A DNA stretch of 64,000 bases from an uncultured Sutterella sp. Lineage in GTDB: Bacteria > Pseudomonadota > Gammaproteobacteria > Burkholderiales > Burkholderiaceae_F. This document shows positions 17,714 to 26,616 of this stretch, piece after piece; positions within the stretch are counted from its first letter, which is position 1; each line of letters opens with the position of its first letter. The notes under the pieces are model-generated. The model had not been told where the DNA came from, searched no databases, and saw nothing but the letters and a program-made list of their open reading frames with translations. Where the stretch lies: positions 1 through 64,000 of the forward strand of contig CAJMKD010000007.1 in the NCBI GenBank assembly GCA_905213905.1, read 5' to 3'. The position numbers and the translations under genes were made by a program.

Positions 17714-18028
17714 ATGGGCAAAGGATCGGTTCGTACGGCGAGGGGCGCGCAATCAGCAGGACGTCGCGGCAGAGGGCGCAGCGCTCAAGCGCCGCTGCAG
17801 CATCCGGGCGCCGTCCTTGCTGAAGTCCTCGCCGATACGCCGCTTGCTGTGGCAGCAAAGTGGTTCGGCATGACGCCTGAGGCGCTCGAAGCTGTTTTGC
17901 GCGCAGAAGCGCCGCTCACTGCGGCCATGGCTGCGCAGGCAGGCGCCATTTTCGGCACGGGCGCTGCGCCTTGGCTCGAGATGCAGGCCGCTTGGGATGA
18001 AGCGCAGGCGCCGGCGGAACAGCATTGA
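17714..18028 (+). CDS. Orphan HigA-like antitoxin/HTH protein
   Basis: 104-residue basic protein. Its core, starting at HPGAVLAEVLADTPLAVAAKWFG (residue 30) and ending in APWLEMQAAWDEAQA, follows the HigA/VapI antitoxin pattern: HPG start, XRE-type helix-turn-helix, and the closing WLxxQxAWD segment. The first 28 residues are a basic low-complexity extension not usual in HigA. No HigB-like RNase toxin gene lies on either side, so the antidote role is doubtful. It may be a solitary transcriptional regulator. The start is an ATG 251 bases after the hydrolase gene. Confidence 0.65.
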   Translation: MGKGSVRTARGAQSAGRRGRGRSAQAPLQHPGAVLAEVLADTPLAVAAKWFGMTPEALEAVLRAEAPLTAAMAAQAGAIFGTGAAPWLEMQAAWDEAQAPAEQH

Positions 18029-18059
18029 ATGGGCGCCGGCTTGGCGCCATTGTTCCTGA

Positions 18060-18101
18060 TAGAAAGAAGGTCCGGATTCCGCAACGGAATTCCGGACCTT
18101 C
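18060..18101 (-). terminator. Terminator for the cupin gene, between convergent genes
   Basis: Long hairpin GAAGGTCCGG-ATTCCG / CGGAAT-TCCGGACCTTC (18066-18101) with one bulged base and loop CAA. On the minus strand it is followed by TTTCTATC. It may also stop plus-strand transcription from the HigA-like gene. Confidence 0.75.
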
Positions 18102-18190
18102 GAACTTCCGGCCTACTGGCGGCCGATGCCGCTGCATCTTTGAGGAAGTCGGGCTGGAAGTCTTTTCGCGACGCTCTGGACCAGCGCGGT

Positions 18191-18610
18191 TCAGGGGAGC
18201 TTGTCGTATTCTGCGCGGTCAACGGGCTCGAGCCATTTGGCCGGTCCCTTTTCGGCGTCAACCTCAACCGAGAAATGCGAGAACCAGCTGTCCGTCGCAG
18301 CGCCGTGCCAGTGCTTGACATGTGCAGGAATGTCCACCACGTCGCCCGGCTTCAGCTCGCGGGCGGGCTTCCCCCATTCTTGATACCAGCCGCGGCCGGC
18401 CGTGACGAGAAGCGTCTGGCCGCCTTCGTGCTCATGCCAGTTGTTGATGCAGCCGGGTTCGAACGTCACGTTGCCGATCGGGCAGGCCGGCGTGAGCGAG
18501 AGCATTTTGAGCCAGACGCGGCCCGAGAAATTCTGCTTGAAGAAATCGCTCGTCATCTGTTCGCCCGGATCGAAGGTGAGCGAATCAAGGAATTCGGTTT
18601 CTGTCGTCAT
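18191..18610 (-). CDS. Cupin-domain protein
   Basis: 139-residue single-domain cupin. The metal motif appears as NNWHEHEGGQTLLVTAGRG, the second motif as LKPGDVVDIPAHVKHWHGA. It belongs to the small cupins often found with carboxymuconolactone decarboxylase-like or alkyl-hydroperoxidase-like proteins; enzymatic function is unproven. A nine-residue longer reading is rejected because AGAGG sits eight bases before the ATG at 18610. The gene is monocistronic, ending in the hairpin at 18066-18101. Confidence 0.88.
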   Translation of the reverse strand: MTTETEFLDSLTFDPGEQMTSDFFKQNFSGRVWLKMLSLTPACPIGNVTFEPGCINNWHEHEGGQTLLVTAGRGWYQEWGKPARELKPGDVVDIPAHVKHWHGAATDSWFSHFSVEVDAEKGPAKWLEPVDRAEYDKLP

Positions 18611-18758
18611 CAGTAAGCCTCTGTGAAAAACCCTCAATTGGCGGGCGAAGAACTTCGCCAGTCGTCAGTGAAGGAGCTTAACGGGGCGCAAATGATGCAG
18701 CTTTACGGAACCGATACGTTTTTTGTTCGTTTTTCTCAGGCGCAAGGAAAAGCGCTGC

Positions 18759-19205
18759 CTACGGGCGCAGCAGGTCGGTGATCGTGAGCGAAAGAATGGG
18801 ACTCGCGCGCTTGGCGGTCTCGTCCTTCACGAGCTTGACGGCGAGGCTGCCGAGCGTGTCCTGAAGGCCGTTTTTCGGATCCTTCAAAAGAAGCTTCATG
18901 GCGGGCTTGGCGCAGCGCTTCATCACAAGGTTTGTGAGCACTTTCTGGGCGTTGGCTTCGACGGCTTTCGTTTTTTCGCTCGGGATTGCTTGAACGGCTT
19001 TTGCCGCGCTTGTTTTGCCGATCGTGACGTACGCCCACTGCACCATGGCATCACGGTCGGCGGACGTCGTGTTTTCAAAAAGGCAGTCGGCAAGCGCATC
19101 GCTCTCGGCGGTGGCTGCCGAAGCATACGGCGCACAAGTGCCCGCTAGTAGAATGATGGCGGCAAAAAGTCCCGCGCGGGCGGGACGAAGAAGTGCGTGG
19201 GACAT
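18759..19205 (-). CDS. Secreted protein of unknown function
   Basis: 148 residues with a clear Sec signal peptide (hydrophobic LFAAIILLAGTCAP, cleavage near YASAA, about residue 31). The mature part is helical, beginning ESDALADCLFENTTSADRDAMVQW, and has two cysteines (in DCLF and KRCAKP) that could form a disulphide. I recognise a general resemblance to small periplasmic proteins with the CL-x-NTT-x3-R motif but cannot name a function. Its 5' end is divergent from the tadA gene, with 155 bp between the start codons. Confidence 0.75.
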   Translation of the reverse strand: MSHALLRPARAGLFAAIILLAGTCAPYASAATAESDALADCLFENTTSADRDAMVQWAYVTIGKTSAAKAVQAIPSEKTKAVEANAQKVLTNLVMKRCAKPAMKLLLKDPKNGLQDTLGSLAVKLVKDETAKRASPILSLTITDLLRP

Positions 19206-19360
19206 GGGAGCCTCCCGAAAGAATCCGTCGATGGAAAAAGGGCAGGGCAGCCCGCTCGGACGGAAGCATCAGCGCCGATCGAGGCAGCCTGCGCCGCAAA
19301 AAACCTTACGAATTCTATCGCTGCTGTCGCGCCCTCAGTCGCGCTGGGACATCTGGAAAA

Positions 19361-20401
19361 ATGTACGCAATGGTTGAAGCCGATTATTCGCTTGCCGATA
19401 TAGAACGCTTTGTCGAGCTCTCGATACGCCGCGGCATCGGCTTCTCGTCGCTTGCGCGTCTCGATGCCGGAGCGGGCGACGTGCGGGTCGCCGCCGGCGC
19501 TGCGCTTTTGGGAGTTGCCGCGGATGCGCCGATAGCGCGCGCCGCGCTTCGCCGCGCATTGGCCGCTTTTCTTTCGGGTCCTGGCGACTGGCTTGCCGAG
19601 AGCGTTGAGGCGCTCGAGGCGAAGCTTTTTGAGATTGGTCTGCTCGCGCTCGATGCCGCTATGCCGGCCGATCCCGATGATTCCCCCGTTCGCTCGAGGC
19701 TTTTGCCGCGCCCGGGCGTCACGGCGCGCCGCCTGGTCGACGAGCTCGAGGCTGCCCGCGAGGTGCTCGCGCGCCGGCGCGCGCTTCGCCGCACGGCCCT
19801 TCAGACAAAAAACCGCGAAGTCAACAGTGCTGCGCCCGAAGTCGACCAGGAAGCCGACCTGCGCTTCATGCGAATGGCGCTCGACGCAGCGCGCGAAGCG
19901 GCCGCCGCTGATGAGGTGCCTGTCGGAGCGGTGCTCACGCAGGGCGATGCCGTGCTCGCAGTCACGAACAACCGCACGCTTCGCGATCGGGATCCGAGCG
20001 CGCATGCCGAGATGCTTGCGCTTCGCGAAGGCGCCCGAAAGCTCGGCAACCATCGCCTCACCGAAACGACGCTTTACGTCACGCTCGAACCCTGCCCGAT
20101 GTGCGCGGGCGCCATTGCGGAAGCGCGCTGCCGGCGGGTTGTGTTCGGCGCGGCGGACGAGCGCCGCGGCGCCATACAGAGCGCGCTGCGGCTTTTTGAG
20201 CTTCCGGGCGTCAATCACCGCCCCTTTGTTGCTTCGGGCCTTCTCGAAGAAGAGGCCTCGGCGCTTCTGCGCGACTTTTTCGCTGCAAAGCGAAAAGCGG
20301 GCGCTGCCGAAATTATTTCGAACACGAAGAGCGAAGCGGCCGTGCCGGCTGAGCCGATTCGCGCCGTTTCCGCTCCATCGTCAGGAAAAAGCCATGCGTG
20401 A
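19361..20401 (+). CDS. tadA: tRNA adenosine deaminase TadA with N-terminal extension
   Basis: The C-terminal part (about 165-320) is a canonical TadA, which converts A34 to inosine in tRNA-Arg(ACG). Zinc and catalytic residues are H215 and E217 (SAHAEM) and C245/C248 (PCPMCAGAI), with VPVGAVL at the start of the fold. E. coli TadA is 167 residues; this product is 346. Residues 1-160 are an extra, Ala/Leu/Arg-rich helical region I cannot assign. ATG 19361 is chosen (ATG 19370 also possible); longer readings would run into the divergent upstream gene. The stop overlaps the next start by eight bases, giving translational coupling with ldcA. Confidence 0.88.
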   Translation: MYAMVEADYSLADIERFVELSIRRGIGFSSLARLDAGAGDVRVAAGAALLGVAADAPIARAALRRALAAFLSGPGDWLAESVEALEAKLFEIGLLALDAAMPADPDDSPVRSRLLPRPGVTARRLVDELEAAREVLARRRALRRTALQTKNREVNSAAPEVDQEADLRFMRMALDAAREAAAADEVPVGAVLTQGDAVLAVTNNRTLRDRDPSAHAEMLALREGARKLGNHRLTETTLYVTLEPCPMCAGAIAEARCRRVVFGAADERRGAIQSALRLFELPGVNHRPFVASGLLEEEASALLRDFFAAKRKAGAAEIISNTKSEAAVPAEPIRAVSAPSSGKSHA

Positions 20402-21485
20402 GAAAACGACATTGACCGATCGGGAAAGAGCGGCGCTCGATGCGACGCTGCCGCTCGTTGTGCGGCTCCCTGAGCGCGATCCGGTGTCTGCTCAGGCGCT
20501 CGATGAATTGCGGGAATCGGGCGCGTTTGACCGATGGATCGGGAAGCGAATCGCTGTGCCCGCGCCTTCCTACCAGTTTCTCACGAGAACAGGCGAAATC
20601 GATGAGAGCCGCCGCTCGCTCGCGCTTGATCATCTGCGCCGCTGCGGTCCGGTTCCGATGCTGATGCCTGGCGTTTTTGAGCAGGAGGGGCGCTTCGCCG
20701 GCAGCGACCGCCGACGCGCTGAAGATCTGATGCGAGCCATGACGATGCCGGACGCGGACCTCGTGATGCCGATCCGGGGCGGCTACGGCATGACGCGGCT
20801 TCTGCCGCTCCTAAGCTGGCCGCAGCTCGCCGATGCGGCGGCGCCCGCCGTGGGGTTCTCGGACTTCACAGCATTCAATCTCGCGCTTCTCGCCAAAACA
20901 GGGCATCCCTCCTGGCAGGGGCCGATGCTCGGAAGCTTCGACCGCCCGGACCGCTATGCGCTCACGCGCTGCGGCGTCGTTTTCGGCGACGAGCCCGGCC
21001 CCGTCGGCTTTTCGCCCGGACCCGTGCCGGCGGTGCCCTCTTTTTTGCCGCCGCTCACGATCGAAGGCACGCTCTGGGGCGGCAATCTTGCGCTCGTCTC
21101 GAGTCTTGTGGGCAGCGAATGGATGCCAGACGTGAAGAACGGCATTCTTTTTCTCGAAGATGTCGACGAAGCGGCTTATCGAGTCGAGCGCATGCTGCTC
21201 ACGCTTCTTGATGCCGGGATTCTCGGTCGGCAGCGCGCCGTGCTGCTCGGGGACTTCGCCGGCGCAAACGACGCCTGGCGCTTCCCCGGCGACGCAACGC
21301 TCGCGCGGGTTTTCGCCTACATTCGCTCGCGGCTTCCTGCGACGGTCTTCATGGTGTCGGGGCTGCCCTTCGGGCATGTGGCGCATCAGGCAACGCTTCC
21401 CGTCGGCGTTGCGGCGAGGCTCACGATTGAGTACGGCCGCGCGTCGCTCGACTGGGCGAAGGACCCGCGGCTCATGCCGAAGTAG
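20394..21485 (+). CDS. ldcA: LD-carboxypeptidase (MccC/LdcA family, S66)
   Basis: Serine peptidase family S66, 363 residues. LdcA removes the terminal D-Ala from tetrapeptides in murein recycling; MccC members cleave microcin C-like peptides. The Ser-Glu-His triad fits the Ser of VGFSDFTAFN, the Glu of LFLEDVDEAAYRVERML and the His of PFGHVAHQATLPVG. IRGGYGMTRLLPLL and GGNLALVSSLVG are also family-typical. It starts eight bases inside tadA with GGAAAA as Shine-Dalgarno. No signal peptide, consistent with cytoplasmic muropeptide recycling. Confidence 0.88.
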   Translation: MREKTTLTDRERAALDATLPLVVRLPERDPVSAQALDELRESGAFDRWIGKRIAVPAPSYQFLTRTGEIDESRRSLALDHLRRCGPVPMLMPGVFEQEGRFAGSDRRRAEDLMRAMTMPDADLVMPIRGGYGMTRLLPLLSWPQLADAAAPAVGFSDFTAFNLALLAKTGHPSWQGPMLGSFDRPDRYALTRCGVVFGDEPGPVGFSPGPVPAVPSFLPPLTIEGTLWGGNLALVSSLVGSEWMPDVKNGILFLEDVDEAAYRVERMLLTLLDAGILGRQRAVLLGDFAGANDAWRFPGDATLARVFAYIRSRLPATVFMVSGLPFGHVAHQATLPVGVAARLTIEYGRASLDWAKDPRLMPK

Positions 21486-21602
21486 CCGATCGTCGGCACA
21501 ATAGAGAAAGCGGTCGAACCGCGCCGGCGGGCGGCAAGTGCCGCACCCGCCCGCCTTCGGCATCGACCATTGATCAACATTTCCGCCAAAGAAGAAGGCT
21601 CA

Positions 21603-23612
21603 ATGCCCGCCACACGCCGATCCGCCATTGCATTCCTCAAGGCTTTTCTGATGCTGCCGGCATCAAGAAGCGTCACCGCCCGAACGCTCGCGAAGCTCGT
21701 GCTCGCCTCGATGAAGCTCCTGCCTGTTGCGCTTGCCGCACAGTTCACGGGACTCGTTTCCCTCCTCGCTACGTTCTGGCATTCCGACGTTTCGCGCGTA
21801 TTTCTCTGCATATGGGCGGGCTTTGGCTTCGTGCAGATCTATTTTGCGCTTCACTTCGTGCGGGGCTTCTGGCGCGACCGCGACCGCGTGGCGCGGGTGC
21901 GCCTCTGGATCCGGCGCTGGACGGTGCTCGCCACGTGCGCGGGCATCATCTGGGGCGTGGCGGGCGCAGCCTTTCTCGTTCCAGTCTCGGGCATTCTGCA
22001 GGTTGTCACGGTGGCCGTCATCGTTGCGGTGACGTTTGCAAGCTGGCCCGTCTATTCGTGCTGGATGCCGTCCCTCACCTTCTTCACGCTCCTCTCGCTC
22101 GCGCCCATGACGATTTCGGTGGCGGTGCAGTATGGCGTGAGCCAGACGATCATGGCGCTGGTGCTCCTCGTCGTCACGGTCTTCATTCTCTATTCGGGGC
22201 GGCGCCTCAATGAAATGATCCTGTCGTCGATTCTGATGGACGACGAAAACCGCCGCCTGGTCGAGCGCCTCAAGCGGGAAGTGAGCCGCACCGAAGCGGC
22301 GCGGCGCGCTACGCAGGCCGAAAGCGAGCGGCGCGCTCGGTTTTTTGCGGCGGCCAACCACGATCTGCGCCAGCCGCTTCAGGCGATGGGGATCTATCTC
22401 AACATTCTCAAGCGGCGTGCGACGCCGCAGACGGCGCCCGTGATCGAGCAGGTGTCGACGACGATGAGCGTCATTTCAACGCTTGTTGAGCAGGTGCTTG
22501 AGGTGACGCGCATGGAGTTCGGGCGGCTTGAAATGCATCCGGAAGTGATCTCGATTCCTGCGCTTCTGACGGAAGTCGACCGGGAATTCCGGCCTGTTGC
22601 CGAGGAGAAGGGGCTTCGCTTTCGCGTGCGGCCGATCAATGCGGCCGTGCGCACCGATCCGGTGATGCTTCGCCGCGCGCTCAAGAATCTCATCACGAAT
22701 GCCATCCGCTACACCGACAAGCCCGGCGGCGAAATCGTCGTGGCTGCGCGCCTTCTCGGCGGCGCCCGCGTTTCAATCGGCGTCTACGATTCGGGTCCCG
22801 GCCTCACGAAGAACGACATTGAGAAGATCTTCGATACGTTCTATCGGGGCGACGCCGCGAAGGATTCCTCCGCATCGGGCTTCGGGCTCGGACTTTCCAT
22901 TGTGAAGGGCCTCTGCCGGCAGCTCGGCATCGAACTTTCGGTCGGCTCGCGTCTCGGACGCGGCAGCGTCTTTCGTCTGGTGCTCGATCTGAGCGAAGCC
23001 GAGCAGGTGCGCCTTTTTGAGCACGCCCCCGAGGGACGCGGCGATGTGCGCCGCTTCGAAGGCACGGCGGCGCTCATTGAAGACAATGCCTTCGTGCAGA
23101 CGGCGATGCGCGACGTGCTCGAGAGCTGGGGCGCGAGCGTCGTGAGCGACGCGGCGCCGAGCGAGGCCTTCTGGCGCGCGGTCGACGCTGCCGCGAAAAA
23201 GCATCCGCCCCTGGTGCTCATTTCCGACTACAACCTCGGCGAAGGCGTGCCGACGGGGCTCAATGCGGCGGGCATGCTTGAAAAGCGGCTCGGCCGGCCG
23301 GTGCCTGCCGTGCTGATCACAGCCGTTGCGCGCGACCTGATCGAAGGCGACTTCGAGCGAGAGCATTCGGGCGAGGCGGGCGCGGGCGGACCGGCGCCCG
23401 AGCATCTGCCCGTCATTCTTCAGAAGCCCTGTTCGGCCGAGGCGCTCAATGAGGCGGTTTTCGAGGCGCTGAAGCGCTTTGATGGCGAGGCGTCAAATGC
23501 CTTGGCGCAAGAGCAGGAAAAAGAGGCCGTGCGCGCTGCTGCTGAACCGATATCCGAAGGCCGGCCGGCTTCGGCTGCTGCGCGGGAAGCCGCCGCTGGA
23601 GAGAATCGATGA
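21603..23612 (+). CDS. Membrane hybrid sensor histidine kinase
   Basis: 669-residue kinase. Six or so TM helices (about residues 30-210) form the sensor. The dimerisation domain has the phospho-His in NHDLRQPLQ (H253). The ATPase shows NAIRYT (N box), DSGPGL (G1) and GFGLGLSIV (G2). A C-terminal receiver follows with LIEDNAFVQTAM, the phospho-Asp in ISDYNLGEG (D542) and the Lys of LQKPCS. ATG 21603 is favoured over TTG 21570 because AGAAGG lies just upstream. The stop overlaps the LysE gene (ATGA). The NarL-type regulator at 24361-25023 is the probable partner, reached through receiver relay or directly. Confidence 0.9.
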   Translation: MPATRRSAIAFLKAFLMLPASRSVTARTLAKLVLASMKLLPVALAAQFTGLVSLLATFWHSDVSRVFLCIWAGFGFVQIYFALHFVRGFWRDRDRVARVRLWIRRWTVLATCAGIIWGVAGAAFLVPVSGILQVVTVAVIVAVTFASWPVYSCWMPSLTFFTLLSLAPMTISVAVQYGVSQTIMALVLLVVTVFILYSGRRLNEMILSSILMDDENRRLVERLKREVSRTEAARRATQAESERRARFFAAANHDLRQPLQAMGIYLNILKRRATPQTAPVIEQVSTTMSVISTLVEQVLEVTRMEFGRLEMHPEVISIPALLTEVDREFRPVAEEKGLRFRVRPINAAVRTDPVMLRRALKNLITNAIRYTDKPGGEIVVAARLLGGARVSIGVYDSGPGLTKNDIEKIFDTFYRGDAAKDSSASGFGLGLSIVKGLCRQLGIELSVGSRLGRGSVFRLVLDLSEAEQVRLFEHAPEGRGDVRRFEGTAALIEDNAFVQTAMRDVLESWGASVVSDAAPSEAFWRAVDAAAKKHPPLVLISDYNLGEGVPTGLNAAGMLEKRLGRPVPAVLITAVARDLIEGDFEREHSGEAGAGGPAPEHLPVILQKPCSAEALNEAVFEALKRFDGEASNALAQEQEKEAVRAAAEPISEGRPASAAAREAAAGENR

Positions 23613-24295
23613 GCCACCTTTTCGCGCTTTTTCTCGTGACGTCGCTTGCCAACATTGTGACGCCCGGGCTCGGCGTAGCGATCATTGTGATCATGGCGGC
23701 CGAATACGGCTGGCGGCGCATGTTCTGGGGGTCGCTCGGGGTGGCGCTCGGCATTACGGCGCTCTTCACGATCGCGCTTTCGGGCGTCGGCGTCGTCATT
23801 GCGGCGAGCCCGGCGCTTTTTGCCGCCATCAAGCTCGCGGGCGCCGTTTTTATTTTCTACATGGCCTGGCAGACGTGGCGCAAGCCCGTCGTCGACTTCG
23901 GTCGACTCGAGCGAAGCCGGACGAATCCGGGCGGAGCGGATTGCGCGCAGGCCGAGCAGGCAAAGCCCCGCACGGATTTCGACCGCGGACTCTTCGGCAA
24001 GTGCTTCATCATTTCGCTCACGAATCCGCAGCCCATCGTCTTCGGCGTATCGGTGCTGCCGCAGTTCATTGATCCGACGAAGCCTTATGTCGAGCAGGCC
24101 GCACTCATGATTGCGGTCTATACGGTGCTTGTCTTCGTCGTGATGGAGATTTACGCGATGGCGGCTTCGCGCGCCCGCGTTTTCCTTCTCAAAGGCAAAG
24201 GTCCGCTCATCATGAAGCGCGTGAGCGCGGGCGTCTTTGTGCTGATTGGGCTAGCCGTGCTTGCGTCGACGGTGAAGGGGCTCGCCGGCGCCTGA
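23609..24295 (+). CDS. LysE/RhtB-family exporter
   Basis: 228-residue inner-membrane protein with about six TM helices, of the LysE superfamily that exports amino acids or related small molecules. The N-terminal VTSLANIVTPGLGVAIIVIMA fits the conserved TPGP region, with Leu in place of the second Pro. The later NPQPIVFGVSVLPQFID is also typical. A charged loop (about 88-122) separates TM3 and TM4. Its four-base overlap with the kinase gene suggests co-expression, so the exported molecule may relate to the sensed signal; this is inference. Confidence 0.88.
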   Translation: MSHLFALFLVTSLANIVTPGLGVAIIVIMAAEYGWRRMFWGSLGVALGITALFTIALSGVGVVIAASPALFAAIKLAGAVFIFYMAWQTWRKPVVDFGRLERSRTNPGGADCAQAEQAKPRTDFDRGLFGKCFIISLTNPQPIVFGVSVLPQFIDPTKPYVEQAALMIAVYTVLVFVVMEIYAMAASRARVFLLKGKGPLIMKRVSAGVFVLIGLAVLASTVKGLAGA

Positions 24296-24360
24296 AGCGT
24301 GCGAGCCGGAAGCGAAGGCGCCTCATTTTCAGATTTTGAGCCTCTTGGCGGCAAAAGTCT

Positions 24361-25023
24361 TTAAAGATCGATGTCAAAGCCCGCGCGGCGCGCAGCGAGA
24401 AGCGCTTCCGTGCGGTTCGAGGCGCCGAAAGCGCGGTAGATGGCCGCGACATGCGTCTTCACGGTGCCTTCCGAAAGATTAAGATCGCGGCAGATCCGCT
24501 TGATGGGCGCGCCCTGCGCGAGGAGCATCAGGACGTCCTTCTGGCGCTCGGTAAGGTGAACGGGTTCTTCGGCGTTGGTGGTCTTGAGGGACGCCGCCTG
24601 ATTGAAAAAGCCCGCACGCTGGCTTTCCGCGAGGAGCTTCGACGGAATGAAGACGCCGCCCTTGAGCACAAAGTCGATGGCGGCCGTGAGCATGTCGGTG
24701 TCGAGCGACTTCGGCACGAAGCCCGCAGCGCCAAGCTGCAGAACGCGCATGATGCTCTGCTGGTCGACGAGGCCCGAGACGACGAGAATCTTGAGCATCG
24801 GCTGGATGCGCACGATCTCTTCCATCAGCTCCGTGCCGGTGACGCCCGGCATGGAGAGATCGAGAATCAGGAGGTCCGTGTTGTCGCCCTCGCGGCGCAC
24901 GAGTTCGACCGCATCCTGCGCGCTGCCGGCCGTATGAATTTCGGCATCGGGCTCGCGGTCAAGAATCATCATCGAAAGGGCGCCCGTCACGAGCGCATGA
25001 TCGTCGACTATCAGGTACTTCAT
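24361..25023 (-). CDS. NarL/FixJ-type response regulator
   Basis: 220-residue two-domain regulator. The receiver opens with YLIVDDHALVTGALS and carries the phospho-acceptor D55 (LLILDLSMPG); VVSGLVDQQSI and the Lys of GFVPKS complete the site. The C-terminal LuxR-type HTH (about 155-220) shows LTERQKDVLMLLAQG and LSEGTVKTHVAAIYRAF. It is convergent with the kinase-lysE unit and divergent from the RND efflux genes, so the efflux operon is a likely target. Confidence 0.94.
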   Translation of the reverse strand: MKYLIVDDHALVTGALSMMILDREPDAEIHTAGSAQDAVELVRREGDNTDLLILDLSMPGVTGTELMEEIVRIQPMLKILVVSGLVDQQSIMRVLQLGAAGFVPKSLDTDMLTAAIDFVLKGGVFIPSKLLAESQRAGFFNQAASLKTTNAEEPVHLTERQKDVLMLLAQGAPIKRICRDLNLSEGTVKTHVAAIYRAFGASNRTEALLAARRAGFDIDL

Positions 25024-25349
25024 CAGCAGATATTGCCGCTCACAGTCAAGCGGTTCCGTTTAATGCATGAACGGCCTGCATTGTACCTCGTGAATGCCGC
25101 TTGCTACGTCAGGTAAAAACGTCGTTTTTTCTGCAGGCTTGCTGCCTCGTGAAAAGCAGCCGCGGCGCGCAAAAGCGCGGCATTGGCGCCAGGAAGCCGG
25201 ATTGCAGGGCTTCCGAGCTAGAAGAAAGACTTTGCATGTGCGCACATCGCCTTATTTAAAAGGTGCAAAATAAGCATAGGAACGCGCGCGGAAGCCTTCT
25301 GCGCCGCCCATTTTCGCGGTCATGCGCTTCAAATGGCCTCAAGGAATCT
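25024..25349. promoter_or_regulatory. Divergent regulator/efflux control region
   Basis: This 326-bp stretch has no gene. It contains a perfect 12-bp palindrome ATGTGCGCACAT (25236-25247) followed by an AT-rich patch (TTATTTAAAAGGTGCAAAATAAGC), the likeliest promoter for the efflux genes. The palindrome is a candidate binding site, perhaps for the NarL-type regulator. Confidence 0.45.
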
Positions 25350-26603
25350 ATGTTGAAAAAGCGAATGGAAGGGCACTCGCCCGCACCGGTAAAGACGCTT
25401 GCGGCTCGCACGAGCGGCGCGATGCTGCGGGAAAGCCGCAGAGCGGTTCTCTACGGCTTTTCAGCTTGCGCGGCAGCGCTTTTTCTGCCGGCGCTTGCCG
25501 GCTGCAGCGATGACCTCCCTGCGCAAAAGGCCTCCATGGTGCTTGCGGCTGCGCCGCGGGACGCGAAGCCCGCTGCCGTTGAAACCGTCCCCGCACTCTC
25601 GTCATTTCTCGCCGCCTATGAGGTCGCCGGGACGGTTGCCGCTGATGAGCGCGTCGAAGTCGCTTCGAGAATTCCGGCCTTCATTCGGGAAGTCGCCGTG
25701 AAGGAGGGCGACGCCGTCAAAAAGGGCGACATTCTTGTGCGCCTTGACGACGCGGATGTCGAATCTGCGGTTCGTGCCGCAGAAGCCAAGGCGGCAGCAG
25801 CGCGCGCGGCGAGCCGCGATGCGCAGATCGACGCCGAGAAGTATGCACGGCTCTTTAAAGACGGCTTTATTTCGGATCTTGACCTCAGAAAGATCAATCT
25901 GAAGCGGGACGCAGCGAAAAGCGACGCCGAAAGCGCCGAGTCGCTCCTCGCGGAAGCGAAGAGCCAGCGGCAGTACGTTCTGCTTCGCTCGCCGATCGAC
26001 GGGCGCGTCGCCAAGCGGCTTCGGCGGTCGGGCGATGTGGCCGCGCCCCTTTTTCCGATTCTTGTCATCGAAAGCGAGCGCGCGCCCCGCTTTGAAATCC
26101 ACGTGCCTGAAAGCCGGGCGGCTTCGATTCGTCCGGGCGAGCGCGCGAGCGTCGTCATTTCCGAGCGCGCCCCTGTCGGCGCTGCGGTGGAGCTCGTCGG
26201 CACGAGCGCAGACGCTGTGACGCGGACCTTCCTCGTTCGCTTTGTCCTCGATGCGGGCGCTCAAGCTTCGCCCGGCGAATTCGGCCGAGCGCGGTTTGAA
26301 GCGCTCCCGACGGATCGGCCAGCCGTGCCGAAGCGCGCGCTTGCCGTGCGCGGCGGCGTGACTGGCGCTTTCGTCGTGCGTGAAGGGCGTGCGGCCTTCA
26401 CGTGGCTCCGTCTTGGGCGCGAGACGCTCGCGCAGTGTTCGAAGGGTGCGGCAGCCGAGCCTGTTCTTGAGGTGCTCGCAGGCCTTCGCGGCGATGAACT
26501 TTTGGTTGATCGTCCGAACGACAGGCTTGCCGACGGTGATCCGGTCACGATCACGTCGCCTCGATCGGCGGAAAAGATGCAGAACGCCGAAGCGATGAAA
26601 TAA
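25350..26603 (+). CDS. RND efflux periplasmic adaptor, lipoprotein
   Basis: 417-residue membrane-fusion protein. A lipobox LAGC places the lipidated Cys at residue 52, after an unusually long basic N-region; a start at an internal Met (residue 25) would give a more normal signal. Further on are the lipoyl/barrel-sandwich half VAVKEGDAVKKGDILVRLDD, an alpha-hairpin (about 145-205), the returning lipoyl half (LLRSPIDGRVAKRL) and a beta-barrel domain. AAGGAA (25341-25346) precedes the ATG. It is 13 bases upstream of the RND pump. No outer-membrane TolC-type partner is encoded nearby. Confidence 0.92.
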   Translation: MLKKRMEGHSPAPVKTLAARTSGAMLRESRRAVLYGFSACAAALFLPALAGCSDDLPAQKASMVLAAAPRDAKPAAVETVPALSSFLAAYEVAGTVAADERVEVASRIPAFIREVAVKEGDAVKKGDILVRLDDADVESAVRAAEAKAAAARAASRDAQIDAEKYARLFKDGFISDLDLRKINLKRDAAKSDAESAESLLAEAKSQRQYVLLRSPIDGRVAKRLRRSGDVAAPLFPILVIESERAPRFEIHVPESRAASIRPGERASVVISERAPVGAAVELVGTSADAVTRTFLVRFVLDAGAQASPGEFGRARFEALPTDRPAVPKRALAVRGGVTGAFVVREGRAAFTWLRLGRETLAQCSKGAAAEPVLEVLAGLRGDELLVDRPNDRLADGDPVTITSPRSAEKMQNAEAMK

Positions 26604-26616
26604 AGGGGCCGCGATC

